A program made the translations under genes and the position numbers. A stretch of 16,246 bases of DNA from Clostridiales bacterium (GTDB lineage: Bacteria > Bacillota > Clostridia > WRLR01), in NCBI GenBank assembly GCA_031263625.1, contig JAISFK010000261.1, positions 1-16,246 on the forward strand, written 5' to 3'. This document shows positions 6,915-12,930 of the stretch, one piece after another; position 1 is the first letter of the stretch; every line of letters begins with the position of its first letter. The notes below the pieces were generated by a model. It saw only the letters and a list, made by a program, of their open reading frames with translations. It did no database searches and had not been told where the DNA came from.

Positions 6915-7017
6915 TACTAATCCGCATTAAAAACATTACCTTGAAAGCGGATTAGTAAATACTATTTTCCGCAGCCCGCCCAAAGATTTTGGGCGGAATG
7001 TAATCGAGAATAGTATA
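6915..7017 (-). promoter_or_regulatory. Structured promoter/leader block upstream of vanH (copy H)
   Basis: Three nested or adjacent palindromes. Outer arms ATACTATT (6959-6966) and AATAGTAT (7009-7016) enclose the hairpin CCGCCCAAA / TTTGGGCGG (6976-6984, 6988-6996, 3-nt loop). Next to it, arms TACTAATCCGC (6915-6925) and GCGGATTAGTA (6947-6957) form a perfect 11-bp inverted repeat around 21 nt. On the minus strand TATACT (7017-7012) is 5 of 6 to a -10 box, with no -35, as expected of an activator-dependent promoter. The block ends 92 bp before the vanH ATG. A sister copy precedes vanR (9320-9421). Confidence 0.6.
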
Positions 7018-7066
7018 GAGTCTACCGGAAATGAGCGGGCTGTTTATTAATATCGGGCTGTTAATT

Positions 7067-7089
7067 TGCTAAGAAATTCCTAAGATAGT
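7067..7089 (+). promoter_or_regulatory. Two possible VanR-binding boxes upstream of vanH
   Basis: TGCTAAGAAATT (7067-7078) and TCCTAAGATAGT (7078-7089) are tandem and 11 bp apart. Each matches 10 of 12 positions of the VanR box as I recall it (T-Y-G-T-A-n-G-A-A-A-n-T). They lie about 50 bp upstream of the TATACT of block H. The consensus is from memory, so this is tentative. Confidence 0.35.
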
Positions 7090-7115
7090 GCGGAGATAGT
7101 CTGAAGCAGGCTATT

Positions 7116-7243
7116 GCGCCTATAAGGCGCTAATTCTCCTGCTCCTGCCCCTGCCTTGGCTCCGGCGCGGCGGGCAGCTCCACGCGGGCTACGGCGCCTG
7201 CAAGGCGCTATTGCCCCTTATCCGGCGCGGCGGGCAGCTCCAC
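7116..7243 (-). repeat. Tandem duplication of the vanS 3' end
   Basis: The segment at 7221-7243, which encodes VELPAAP near the end of VanS, recurs identically at 7161-7183, 60 bp further on and beyond the stop. The hairpin-forming GCGCCTGCAAGGCGC region at 7194-7210, overlapping the vanS stop, also recurs at 7116-7132 as GCGCCTATAAGGCGC. Neither hairpin has a U-run, so neither is called as a terminator. Confidence 0.7.
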
Positions 7244-8479
7244 CGTGAACGAGGTCCGGCCGTCGCCGCTGTCCGCGTAAATGCGCCCGCCGTGCGCGGC
7301 GACTATCTCTTTCGCGACCGCCAGCCCAAGGCCGGCGCCGCCGGTGTTGGAGGAGCGGGCGGAGTCCAGCCGGTAGAATTTGTCGAATATGGACGCGAGC
7401 TTGTCCTTTGGGATGCTCCCGGCGTTTGTGAAGACGACGGACAGCGTGTCCCCCGAAACCGCCGCCGATATGTCGATGACGCTGTTGTCCGGGCTGTACG
7501 CCGCGGCGTTTTTCAGCACGTTGTTGAAAACCCGCGCCAGCTTGCCGGGGTCGCCATACGCCGTCAAGCCCTCGGAAGCGCGGATGGCGGCCCGCTTCCC
7601 GCTCGCGGAGAGCTGCGGGTAAAATTCGTCGGCCAGCTGCGCCAGCATGTAGCAGAGATCGATGCGCTCTTTCGCCAGCGCGATTGTCTGGAGATTGTAG
7701 CGCGTTATCTCGAAAAACTCGTCGATGAGCTGTTCGAGCCGATACGCCTTGTCCAGCGCGATATGCGCGTACTTCGCCCTTTGCTCCGCCGGCATGTCCG
7801 GCGCCTCGTCGAGCAGGCTCAGATAGCCGATGACGGAGGTGAGCGGCGTTTTGATGTCGTGGGCCAGGTACATGACCAGGTCGTTTTTTCGCCGCTCGGC
7901 GAGCTTCGCGTCCTGCTCGCGCTTTTCGAGCGCCTGCCTCAGCGTGTTCAGCTTCTGCTCCATGAAGGCCATTTCCGGCGACAGCTCGACCGGCGCGCCG
8001 CCGCCCTCGACGAGCGCGTCTATGCCGGCGTTCGCTTCGTCAAAATACCTCATGAAGCCGGAGAGCGCGATGCGGCACAGGAAGAAAAAGCAAACGGCGA
8101 CCGCGGCGCTCGTCAGAATTTCCATGTTGTTCCGAATGGCGTATTGGTATATCGACATGGCTTCCCGGCGGTCAAGCCGAAAAATTCTCTCCAGAAAATT
8201 GACAATCCAATCCCCAAGAACTCCCTGCCGCTGGACAAACTGGCGCAGAAGCGCCACAAACGCGACGGCCGCGACGATCGCGACCAGCACGCGCGAGTAC
8301 AGCTTGCGCTTGATCTTGTCGTAGTCGGCTCTTTTGCCCGTCTTTCCGCTCGCTTTCACGCTCGCCTTTTCGCCCGCTTTTCTGCCCGTCTTTCCGCTCG
8401 CTTTTCTGCCCGTTTTCAGGCCCGCTCCCGTGCTTTCTTCGCCCGCCCCCGTGCTTTCCCCGCTTTTATCACTTCTCAA
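7208..8479 (-). CDS. vanS: VanS sensor histidine kinase, VanA type
   Basis: 423 aa from TTG 8479. A membrane kinase/phosphatase that phosphorylates VanR under glycopeptide challenge. Membrane segments lie at ~63-79 and ~121-140 around a short outer loop. A HAMP-like coiled region (MEQKLNTLRQALEKREQDAK) follows. Then come the H box YLAHDIKTPLTS with H207, the N box NNVLKNAAAYSPDNS, and G boxes TGGAGLGLAVAKEI. The sequence tracks VanS of the VanA operon nearly throughout. Residues ~1-50 before ADYDKIKRKLY are Lys/Gly/Ser repeats. A GTG at 8359, with AAAAGG upstream, would give a protein of VanS length starting MKASGKTGKRADYDK and is a serious alternative start. The TTG start overlaps vanR by 11 bp. 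Confidence 0.9.
   Translation of the reverse strand: MRSDKSGESTGAGEESTGAGLKTGRKASGKTGRKAGEKASVKASGKTGKRADYDKIKRKLYSRVLVAIVAAVAFVALLRQFVQRQGVLGDWIVNFLERIFRLDRREAMSIYQYAIRNNMEILTSAAVAVCFFFLCRIALSGFMRYFDEANAGIDALVEGGGAPVELSPEMAFMEQKLNTLRQALEKREQDAKLAERRKNDLVMYLAHDIKTPLTSVIGYLSLLDEAPDMPAEQRAKYAHIALDKAYRLEQLIDEFFEITRYNLQTIALAKERIDLCYMLAQLADEFYPQLSASGKRAAIRASEGLTAYGDPGKLARVFNNVLKNAAAYSPDNSVIDISAAVSGDTLSVVFTNAGSIPKDKLASIFDKFYRLDSARSSNTGGAGLGLAVAKEIVAAHGGRIYADSGDGRTSFTVELPAAPDKGQ
8333..8462 (-). repeat. Repeat tract encoding the VanS N-terminus
   Basis: Plus-strand GCCCGTCTTTCCGCTCGC occurs twice (from about 8337 and 8385), followed by two 21-bp units of the type GCCCGCTCCCGTGCTTTCTT. On the coding strand they give GKTGRKA/EKAS and ESTGAG units. 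The family-conserved part begins just downstream. Confidence 0.7.
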
Positions 8480-9167
8480 TTTTATAGCCGACCCCCCACA
8501 CGGTTTTGATGTATTTCGGATTGTCCGCGGCGTCGCCCATCTTCTCGCGCAGGTGCCGGATATGCACGGTGATGGTGTTGTTGCCCTTGCTGAAATACTC
8601 GTCGCCCCATATTTCGTGGAAAAGCCGCTCCGAGCTTACGACATTCCCCTTGTTCTCGCAGAGTATGCGCAGGATGGAGAACTCGGTCGGGGTGAGCTGC
8701 AGCGGCTTTTCGCTCAGCAGCGCCTCGTGCGTGCTTATGTTGATGGCAAGGCCGGCGTGGGTGATGACGGCGCCGTCGTCCTTCCCCGCGCCGCCGCCGT
8801 ACTTTTTGTAGCGGCGCAGCTGCGCCTTGACCCGCGCCACCAGCTCCAAGGGGCGAAACGGCTTTGTGACGTAGTCGTCGGCCCCGAGCGTCAGCCCCGT
8901 GATCTTGTCCGTCTCCGCGTCCTTGGCGGTGAGCATGATGATGGGGTAGGTGTGCGCGGCCCGTATCTTTTGGCATATCGACAGGCCGCTCGCGCCGGGC
9001 AGCATGATGTCCAATATGGCGAGGTCGAGCTCCGTAGCCTCGATGCAAGCCAGCGCTTCTGGCGCGGAATAAAATTTGTAGACCGCGTAGTTTTCGTTTT
9101 GCAGATACAGCTCGACTAAATCCGCGATCTCCCGCTCGTCGTCAACGATCAGTATCTTCTCGCCCAT
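8469..9167 (-). CDS. vanR: VanR response regulator, VanA type
   Basis: 232 aa from ATG 9167 (MGEKILIVDDEREIADLVEL), one residue longer than VanR of the VanA operon. OmpR/PhoB type: receiver with acidic pocket D9-D10, phosphorylated D53 (LAILDIMLPG), T80 and K102 (TKPFRPLEL). A winged-helix DNA-binding domain follows from ~135 (LTPTEFSILRILCENKGNVV, NTITVHIRHLREKM, YIKTVWGVGYKIEK). Phospho-VanR should activate its own promoter and that of vanHAX. The frame is open upstream to a TTG at 9269, but 9167 is chosen because GGGAG lies five bases before it and family members begin here. In-frame ATGs at 9179 and 9191 arise from a 12-bp repeat and are alternatives. Confidence 0.94.
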   Translation of the reverse strand: MGEKILIVDDEREIADLVELYLQNENYAVYKFYSAPEALACIEATELDLAILDIMLPGASGLSICQKIRAAHTYPIIMLTAKDAETDKITGLTLGADDYVTKPFRPLELVARVKAQLRRYKKYGGGAGKDDGAVITHAGLAINISTHEALLSEKPLQLTPTEFSILRILCENKGNVVSSERLFHEIWGDEYFSKGNNTITVHIRHLREKMGDAADNPKYIKTVWGVGYKIEK

Positions 9168-9203
9168 CTTCTCTCCCATATTCTCGCCCATCTTTTCGCC
9201 CAG
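9156..9203 (-). repeat. 12-bp repeat generating serial start codons at vanR
   Basis: Four units on the coding strand: CTGGGCGAAAAG, ATGGGCGAGAAT, ATGGGAGAGAAG and ATGGGCGAGAAG. The last unit is the true MGEK start of vanR. Each ATG unit carries a purine-rich stretch that can act as ribosome site for the next ATG. Confidence 0.8.
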
Positions 9204-9319
9204 CTTCTCCCATCGGCTTCGCCTCCCGCCCGCAATCGCGCGCGGCCCGGCCCGCGCAATTTCGCGCAAAGTCCAGTTCCGCGCAATTCCGCGCGATCAT
9301 GCGCAGCCCAGCATGCGTA

Positions 9320-9421
9320 TACTGACGAGCATTTGAATTTACCATAAACGCGAGTCAGCAATACTCGTTTCATCTGTCCGACCGCAAATTGCGGTCGGAA
9401 TCCCAATCGAACACGAGTATA
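9320..9421 (-). promoter_or_regulatory. Structured promoter/leader block upstream of vanR (copy R)
   Basis: Same design and length as block H. Outer arms ATACTCGT (9361-9368) and ACGAGTAT (9413-9420) enclose hairpin TCCGACCGCAA / TTGCGGTCGGA (9377-9387, 9389-9399). The adjacent inverted repeat TACTGACGAGC (9320-9330) / GCGAGTCAGCA (9350-9360) is imperfect, with CTGAC/GTCAG and GC/GC pairs. On the minus strand TATACT (9421-9416) again sits at the outer arm. The distance from outer arm to inner stem and the 21-bp inner core match copy H base for base in length. It ends 152 bp before the vanR ATG. The 9213-9319 stretch between holds short CGCGCAATT repeats and nothing else I can assign. Confidence 0.6.
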
Positions 9422-9468
9422 ATTGCCACAGTCCAGTATATGCAAACGCGCGCGGCTCTTTATTTGTT

Positions 9469-9480
9469 TTTTCCTTACAA
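9469..9480 (-). promoter_or_regulatory. Possible VanR-binding box upstream of vanR
   Basis: TTGTAAGGAAAA on the minus strand matches 10 of 12 positions of the VanR box as I recall it. It is 48 bp upstream of the TATACT of block R, almost the same offset as the boxes near vanH. Orientation relative to the promoter differs between the two sites. Confidence 0.3.
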
Positions 9481-9574
9481 ACCATTAAGATTTTCATAAC
9501 GAGTATAACATGAACAGCAACAAGCTATCACATGCGGAGCGGCAATGCAAATATCGCGCGCGGAGATTTTTTTG

Positions 9575-9594
9575 AGCTTTTTTTGAAAAAAGCT
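9575..9594. other. AT-rich hairpin just before the mraZ promoter
   Basis: AGCTTTTTT (9575-9583) and AAAAAAGCT (9586-9594) form a perfect 9-bp stem with a 2-nt loop. It overlaps the first base of the mraZ -35. It could be a weak bidirectional transcription barrier between the divergent van and dcw units or a bent-DNA element; neither is proven. Confidence 0.4.
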
Positions 9595-9622
9595 TGATTT
9601 TTCTCCCCGGAGGGGTTAGACT
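9594..9622 (+). promoter_or_regulatory. Putative mraZ (dcw) promoter
   Basis: TTGATT (9594-9599), a 17-bp spacer and TAGACT (9617-9622) each match 4 of 6 consensus positions. The predicted transcription start near 9629 is exactly where the MraZ boxes begin, the arrangement expected of an autorepressed mraZ promoter. Confidence 0.5.
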
Positions 9623-9628
9623 GTTAGC

Positions 9629-9668
9629 AAGGTGGTTAAAGTTGGGGGAAAGTGGATCAAAGTGGATG
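9629..9668 (+). promoter_or_regulatory. MraZ operator (direct AAAGTGG repeats)
   Basis: Four consecutive boxes: AAGGTGGTT (9629), AAAGTTGGGGG (9638), AAAGTGGATC (9649) and AAAGTGGATG (9659), spaced 9, 11 and 10 bp. MraZ is known to bind such AAAGTGG/TGGG direct repeats at about 10-bp spacing near its own promoter and repress the dcw operon. The last box contains the GTG at 9662 proposed as the mraZ start. Confidence 0.75.
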
Positions 9669-10330
9669 GATCGACCGAAATTAGAACCGAGAGCGCAGTC
9701 ATAGCCGAAGCCGAACCTGCGGCCGAAGCAAGAGCCGGAATCGCGGCCGGAAACGGCGGCGCGGCCGATGCTGGGGCGGCAGCCGGGACGGGCAGGGCCG
9801 CAAAGTTCTATAGCAGCTACCAAAACTCCCTTGACGCAAAGGGCCGCGTGTTCGTGCCGGCCAATTACAGACAGGGGCTAGGGACCTGCTTCACGCTGGC
9901 GCTCGCCCCCAAGCGGCGGCTGACCATCTACCCGATGCCGGAGTGGGACGCGCTGTGCGCGAATTTTGACGGCGTCTCATATGACAACGAGGAAGCCCGC
10001 GAGTTCATGCAGCTGTTTATGGGCAACGCGGTTCCGTGCGAGATGGACAAGCAGGGCAGGGTCGCAATCCCGCAGGACTTGCGCCGGTACGCGGGGCTGA
10101 CGAAGGACATAGTGTTTGTGGGCGCGGGCAGGACGATCGAGATCTGGGAGCACGAGGACTGGAAGGCAAAGAACGACTATTTCGTCAAGTATCCTGAAAA
10201 CCTGACGAAGAACATGGAGAAATACCTCGGCAGGGGCGCAGGCGGCGGCGCGGGCGCAAGGGCAGGCGGCGCTGCAGGCGCCGGTGTCGGCTCAGCCTCG
10301 GCCGCGGCGGCAGCCGCGTTTGCGCCATGA
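9662..10330 (+). CDS. mraZ: MraZ, dcw-operon regulator with extended ends
   Basis: 222 aa against about 143-150 for typical MraZ. The core (~residues 49-190) has both AbrB-like halves with the DAKGR and DKQGR signatures: SSYQNSLDAKGRVFVPANYR and EMDKQGRVAIPQDLRRYAGL, then RTIEIWEHEDW. MraZ forms ring-shaped oligomers that bind its operator. The only conventional in-frame starts upstream of the core are GTG 9662 and GTG 9632. The latter would lie only about 3 bases from the predicted transcript start and put the operator inside the gene, so 9662 is preferred. The first ~48 residues are Ala/Glu/Gly-rich and the last ~30 are Gly/Ala repeats, neither normal for MraZ. Stop overlaps the rsmH ATG as ATGA. 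Confidence 0.9.
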   Translation: MDGSTEIRTESAVIAEAEPAAEARAGIAAGNGGAADAGAAAGTGRAAKFYSSYQNSLDAKGRVFVPANYRQGLGTCFTLALAPKRRLTIYPMPEWDALCANFDGVSYDNEEAREFMQLFMGNAVPCEMDKQGRVAIPQDLRRYAGLTKDIVFVGAGRTIEIWEHEDWKAKNDYFVKYPENLTKNMEKYLGRGAGGGAGARAGGAAGAGVGSASAAAAAAFAP

Positions 10331-11424
10331 GCTTTTGCCACAGGCCGGTGCTGGCGGGCGAGTGCCTTGAATACCTCAACATCGGGCCGGCTTGCAAATG
10401 CGTCGTGGATGGCACGGTAGGCGGCGCGGGCCACGCTTTGAGGATCATCGAGAGGCTCGAAAGCTTCGAGAAACTCGAAAAGCTTGAGACATTCGGGCGA
10501 ACCGGGAAATTCGAAAAGTTCGGGAAACTCGAAAAGTTCGGGGAACTCGAAAACCCTGAGAAGCCGGAGGCGGCTTCGGGCGAAAGCGGCCCGGAGGCGG
10601 CGCGGTTCGCGGGGGAGCGGCGGTTCATCGGCATCGATCGCGACGGCGAGGCCGTGGCCGCGGCGAGGGAGGCCATAGCGGGGCTTGGCCGACTGAGCGT
10701 GAGATGCGACATTGTGCGCGGCAACTACGCGGACATTGACAAGATATGCCGCGAGCTGGGCGTGGCGGAGGCAGGCGCGATACTGCTGGACGTCGGCGCG
10801 TCGTCCCACCAGCTCGACGAGCCGGGGCGCGGGTTCAGCTATCAGAAGGACGCCGGCCTGGATATGCGGATGGACAGGGAGCAGAGCCTGTCCGCGGCAA
10901 ATATCGTGAACGAGTATTCGCAGGGGCGGCTGGCGGAGATCATCGCGGCATACGGCGAGGAGCGCTGGGCCGCGCGGATCGCCGAGTTTGTCGTCAAGGC
11001 GCGGGAGCGGGGGCCGATAGGCACGACGCTGGAGCTGGCGGGTGTCATAAAGGCGGCCATACCCAAGGGCGCGAGGCGCGACGGCCCGCACCCGGCGAAG
11101 AGGACGTTCCAGGCGCTGCGCATCGCCGTCAACGACGAGCTGGGCGCGCTGTCGGCGGCCATTGGGCGCTGCGCCGACATTCTTGGGGCCGGCGGGAGGC
11201 TTTGCGTCATAAGCTTCCACTCGCTGGAGGACAGGGCTGTCAAGAACGGGTTTCGCGACCTGGCGACAGGCTGCGTGTGCCCGAAGGATCTGCCCATATG
11301 CGTGTGCGGGCACAAAGCCCGCGCGAGGGTGGTCACAAGAAAGCCCGTCGTGCCGAGCGACGCGGAGATTGCGGAGAATCCGAGGGCGCGAAGCGCCAAG
11401 CTGCGCGTCGCGGAGATGCTGTAA
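10327..11424 (+). CDS. rsmH: RsmH (MraW) 16S rRNA C1402 N4-methyltransferase
   Basis: 365 aa against about 310 normally. Methylates 16S rRNA C1402 (N4) using S-adenosylmethionine. Family signatures: CHRPVLAGECLEYLNI at the start, the AdoMet loop VVDGTVGGAGHALRI (~26-40), FIGIDRDGEAV, ILLDVGASSHQLDEPGRGFS, the helical insertion LDMRMDREQSLSA, then KRTFQALRIAVNDEL and CVISFHSLEDRAVK. About residues 41-95 between the AdoMet loop and FIGIDRD are a Glu/Lys/Phe/Leu-rich repeat insertion. The normal protein has only a short turn there. Translationally coupled to mraZ by a 4-bp ATGA overlap. The downstream gap to ftsL is unusually long. Confidence 0.95.
   Translation: MSFCHRPVLAGECLEYLNIGPACKCVVDGTVGGAGHALRIIERLESFEKLEKLETFGRTGKFEKFGKLEKFGELENPEKPEAASGESGPEAARFAGERRFIGIDRDGEAVAAAREAIAGLGRLSVRCDIVRGNYADIDKICRELGVAEAGAILLDVGASSHQLDEPGRGFSYQKDAGLDMRMDREQSLSAANIVNEYSQGRLAEIIAAYGEERWAARIAEFVVKARERGPIGTTLELAGVIKAAIPKGARRDGPHPAKRTFQALRIAVNDELGALSAAIGRCADILGAGGRLCVISFHSLEDRAVKNGFRDLATGCVCPKDLPICVCGHKARARVVTRKPVVPSDAEIAENPRARSAKLRVAEML
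10447..10554 (+). repeat. 18-bp tandem repeat inserted in rsmH
   Basis: Six degenerate 18-bp units such as TTCGAGAAACTCGAAAAG (10465) and TTCGGGAAACTCGAAAAG (10519), encoding FEKLEK / FGKLEK-type hexapeptides. The period is a multiple of three and frame is kept. It likely makes a charged helix on the surface of RsmH. Confidence 0.9.
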
Positions 11425-11525
11425 AGGCTTTATAAATGCCGCGCAAATGCCATGCAAACGCTTTATAAACGCCCTATAAACGCTTATTATTGCTTTTTAC
11501 ATAAGAACAAGCCAGAAGTTGAAAT

Positions 11526-11777
11526 TTACAAAAGACAAGAGGCGCGGGCAGGCTGCAAAAGACAAGAGAGCGAGCAAATTACAAAAGACAGGAAAGCAGG
11601 CAAGTTGCAAAAGACAAGGCGAAACGGGCAAAACGGCTAAAACGGGCGAAACGCAAATTACAGAAGACAAAAAAGCAGGCGAGCTACAGAAGACAAGAGA
11701 GCATGGGAGCTACAGAAGACAAGAGAGCAGGCGAGTTGCGGAAGACGAGAAGGCAGGCGAGTTACAGAAGACAAGAG
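11526..11777 (+). repeat. 26-bp tandem repeat array, about nine units
   Basis: Units begin at about 11526, 11553, 11579, 11605, 11658, 11684, 11710, 11736 and 11762, most exactly 26 bp, with consensus start TTACAGAAGACAAGAG and end GCAGGCGAG. One stretch (11605-11657) is 53 bp, about two units with a degenerate middle. There are no unique spacers. As 26 is not a multiple of three, each unit shifts frame, which argues against a coding role. Confidence 0.9.
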
Positions 11778-11943
11778 GTTTTTTTGAACAGCTAATGACG
11801 AAGGGCATGCCCAAGCTACGGCAGGCCGTTGCTGGCCGCGGCGGGCCGCAAGACAACAGGGCAGCCGGCAAATTCGCAAATGACAAGGCGAGCCGCCACA
11901 GAGGCGGCCGGGAATAAAACCAAAAACCGTTTATTTTCAGCCG

Positions 11944-11964
11944 AGGACTGTTTCGCGCAGTCCT
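11944..11964 (+). terminator. Weak terminator-like hairpin before ftsL
   Basis: AGGACTG (11944-11950) and CAGTCCT (11958-11964) form a 7-bp stem with a 7-nt loop, followed by TGTGCTATCTTT rather than a clean U-run. It may attenuate transcription between rsmH and ftsL. Low confidence. Confidence 0.3.
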
Positions 11965-12123
11965 TGTGCTATCTTTAATCGAACCGGCCGCTCGGAGCGC
12001 CCGGCGGAGCCGCCTTCAATTCTTTAGCGAAGGCGCCCCCGCCGGGGCCCAGCCGGGCGCGGCCGGGAAAGGCGGGGCCTCGCCGTGCGCGGGGCTTGGG
12101 CCTTGGGCTTGGGCCGGGAAGGA

Positions 12124-12930
12124 ATGATCGCGAAAATGGGCAAAGCGAATCCGGAGTTGAATGGCGGCGGCGTAGGCGGCGCGGGCGGCGAGCCCGGCGG
12201 CCGCAGCCTGCCCGCGCGCGCCGGCGCCCATGGCGCTGCCGTGCGCAGCGGCGCCCGCAGCCTCCCCGCAACCGCCGGCGGCCGAGGCTTTGCAGCGCGC
12301 CCCGACGCCCGCAACCTTCCAGCGCGCAGCGGCGCGCGCAACCTCCCCGCGCCCGCTGGCGATCTCAGCTTCCCGGCAGCCGCCGGGCTGTACAGCGAGG
12401 CGGGCGAGCCAGCCGCCGGCCTGTACAGCGAGGCGGATGAATCGGCTGCCAGCTCAGCGGCCGAGTCGGCGGCCAACTCGGCCGCTGAGTCGGTAGCCGA
12501 GTCGGCGGACGATTTTCTGAAAATGGAAATACTGATGCGCAAGGACAGAAACAAAGTCAGAAGGAAGTACGCCCTGATGGTCTTTGTTTTGTTTGTTTTT
12601 ACGGCGGCGCTCATCTACCGCTACACGTATGTGATCGAGCTGAGCGACCGGATCGCGCGCCAGAACGCGGCGCTCGCGAAAATCGACGGCGAAAACAGCA
12701 TCCTGCAAAAGCAGATCAGCATGGAAACCGACCTTGAAAAAATCAGGCTGCTGGCCGAGTCGAGGCTGAACATGCAAAAACCTGACAAACATCAGATTAT
12801 ATACATCAAGGTTCCAAAGAGGGATCACGCGCTGCTGGAGATCAGCTCGGCGGGCGCCGAGAAGAAGCCGTTTTTGGAGAGCCTGTCGGAGCAGTTCCAA
12901 ATTATAAGGGAAAGGCTGTTCTTAAAGTGA
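12124..12930 (+). CDS. ftsL: FtsL-like septum protein with long repetitive N-terminus
   Basis: 268 aa from ATG 12124; FtsL is normally about 100-130 aa. A small bitopic divisome protein that pairs with DivIC/FtsB and supports the PBP/FtsW pair. The recognisable part starts near MEILMRKDRNKVRRK (12522). It has a membrane helix ~148-167 (YALMVFVLFVFTAALIYRY) and an outward coiled coil with heptad spacing (LSDRIARQNAALAKI, ENSILQKQI), then a short tail. Its place between rsmH and the PBP supports FtsL. The ~130 residues before it are 9-aa and Ala/Ser/Glu repeats that would sit in the cytoplasm. The start is uncertain: GTG 12085, ATG 12124, ATG 12136 or even ATG 12522 are possible, none with an ideal ribosome site. 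Stop overlaps the PBP start as GTGA. Confidence 0.8.
   Translation: MIAKMGKANPELNGGGVGGAGGEPGGRSLPARAGAHGAAVRSGARSLPATAGGRGFAARPDARNLPARSGARNLPAPAGDLSFPAAAGLYSEAGEPAAGLYSEADESAASSAAESAANSAAESVAESADDFLKMEILMRKDRNKVRRKYALMVFVLFVFTAALIYRYTYVIELSDRIARQNAALAKIDGENSILQKQISMETDLEKIRLLAESRLNMQKPDKHQIIYIKVPKRDHALLEISSAGAEKKPFLESLSEQFQIIRERLFLK
12193..12510 (+). repeat. 27-bp and shorter repeats encoding the FtsL N-terminus
   Basis: About seven 27-bp units give nonapeptides such as RSLPARAGA, RSLPATAGG, RNLPARSGA and RNLPAPAGD. Two 11-residue units (LYSEAGEPAAG, LYSEADESAA) follow, then short Ala-Glu-Ser units. All periods keep the frame. Confidence 0.8.

Larger units (their letters stand above)
11425..12123 (+). 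other. 700-bp repeat-filled gap inside the dcw cluster
   Basis: Between rsmH and ftsL no gene is supported. 11425-11500 carries short CTTTATAAACGC-like repeats; 11526-11777 is a 26-bp array; 11778-11784 is a T7 run; 11785-11930 shows only weak, unconserved open frames. 11944-11964 is a hairpin; the rest before ftsL is GC-rich low-complexity sequence. In most Bacillota rsmH and ftsL are only a few bases apart. Confidence 0.6.

Noticed and set aside
6976..6996. Rho-independent terminator after vanS or before vanH
   Set aside because: The hairpin is strong but has no U-run on either strand, and its counterpart near vanR lies upstream of a gene, so a regulatory role fits better.
6915..7017. Integron attC site or insertion-sequence ends
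   Set aside because: No core GTTRRRY/RYYYAAC boxes, no transposase or integrase, and both copies sit precisely before van promoters.
7211..8509. 432-aa plus-strand frame over vanS
   Set aside because: A shadow of vanS, whose kinase motifs are all present on the minus strand.
9168..9269. TTG start giving VanR an extra 34 residues
   Set aside because: No ribosome site, no family match, and a well-placed GGGAG before ATG 9167.
10177..11457. 426-aa minus-strand frame over rsmH
   Set aside because: A shadow of rsmH and mraZ; no motif, and composition typical of GC-rich antisense frames.
11526..11777. CRISPR array
   Set aside because: Units are contiguous 26-bp degenerate repeats with no unique spacers and no cas genes nearby.
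11519..11917. 132-aa Lys/Glu-rich protein reading through the 26-bp array
   Set aside because: A 26-bp period shifts the frame each unit, no family match is visible and no ribosome site precedes it. The open frame comes from lack of stop codons in the repeat.
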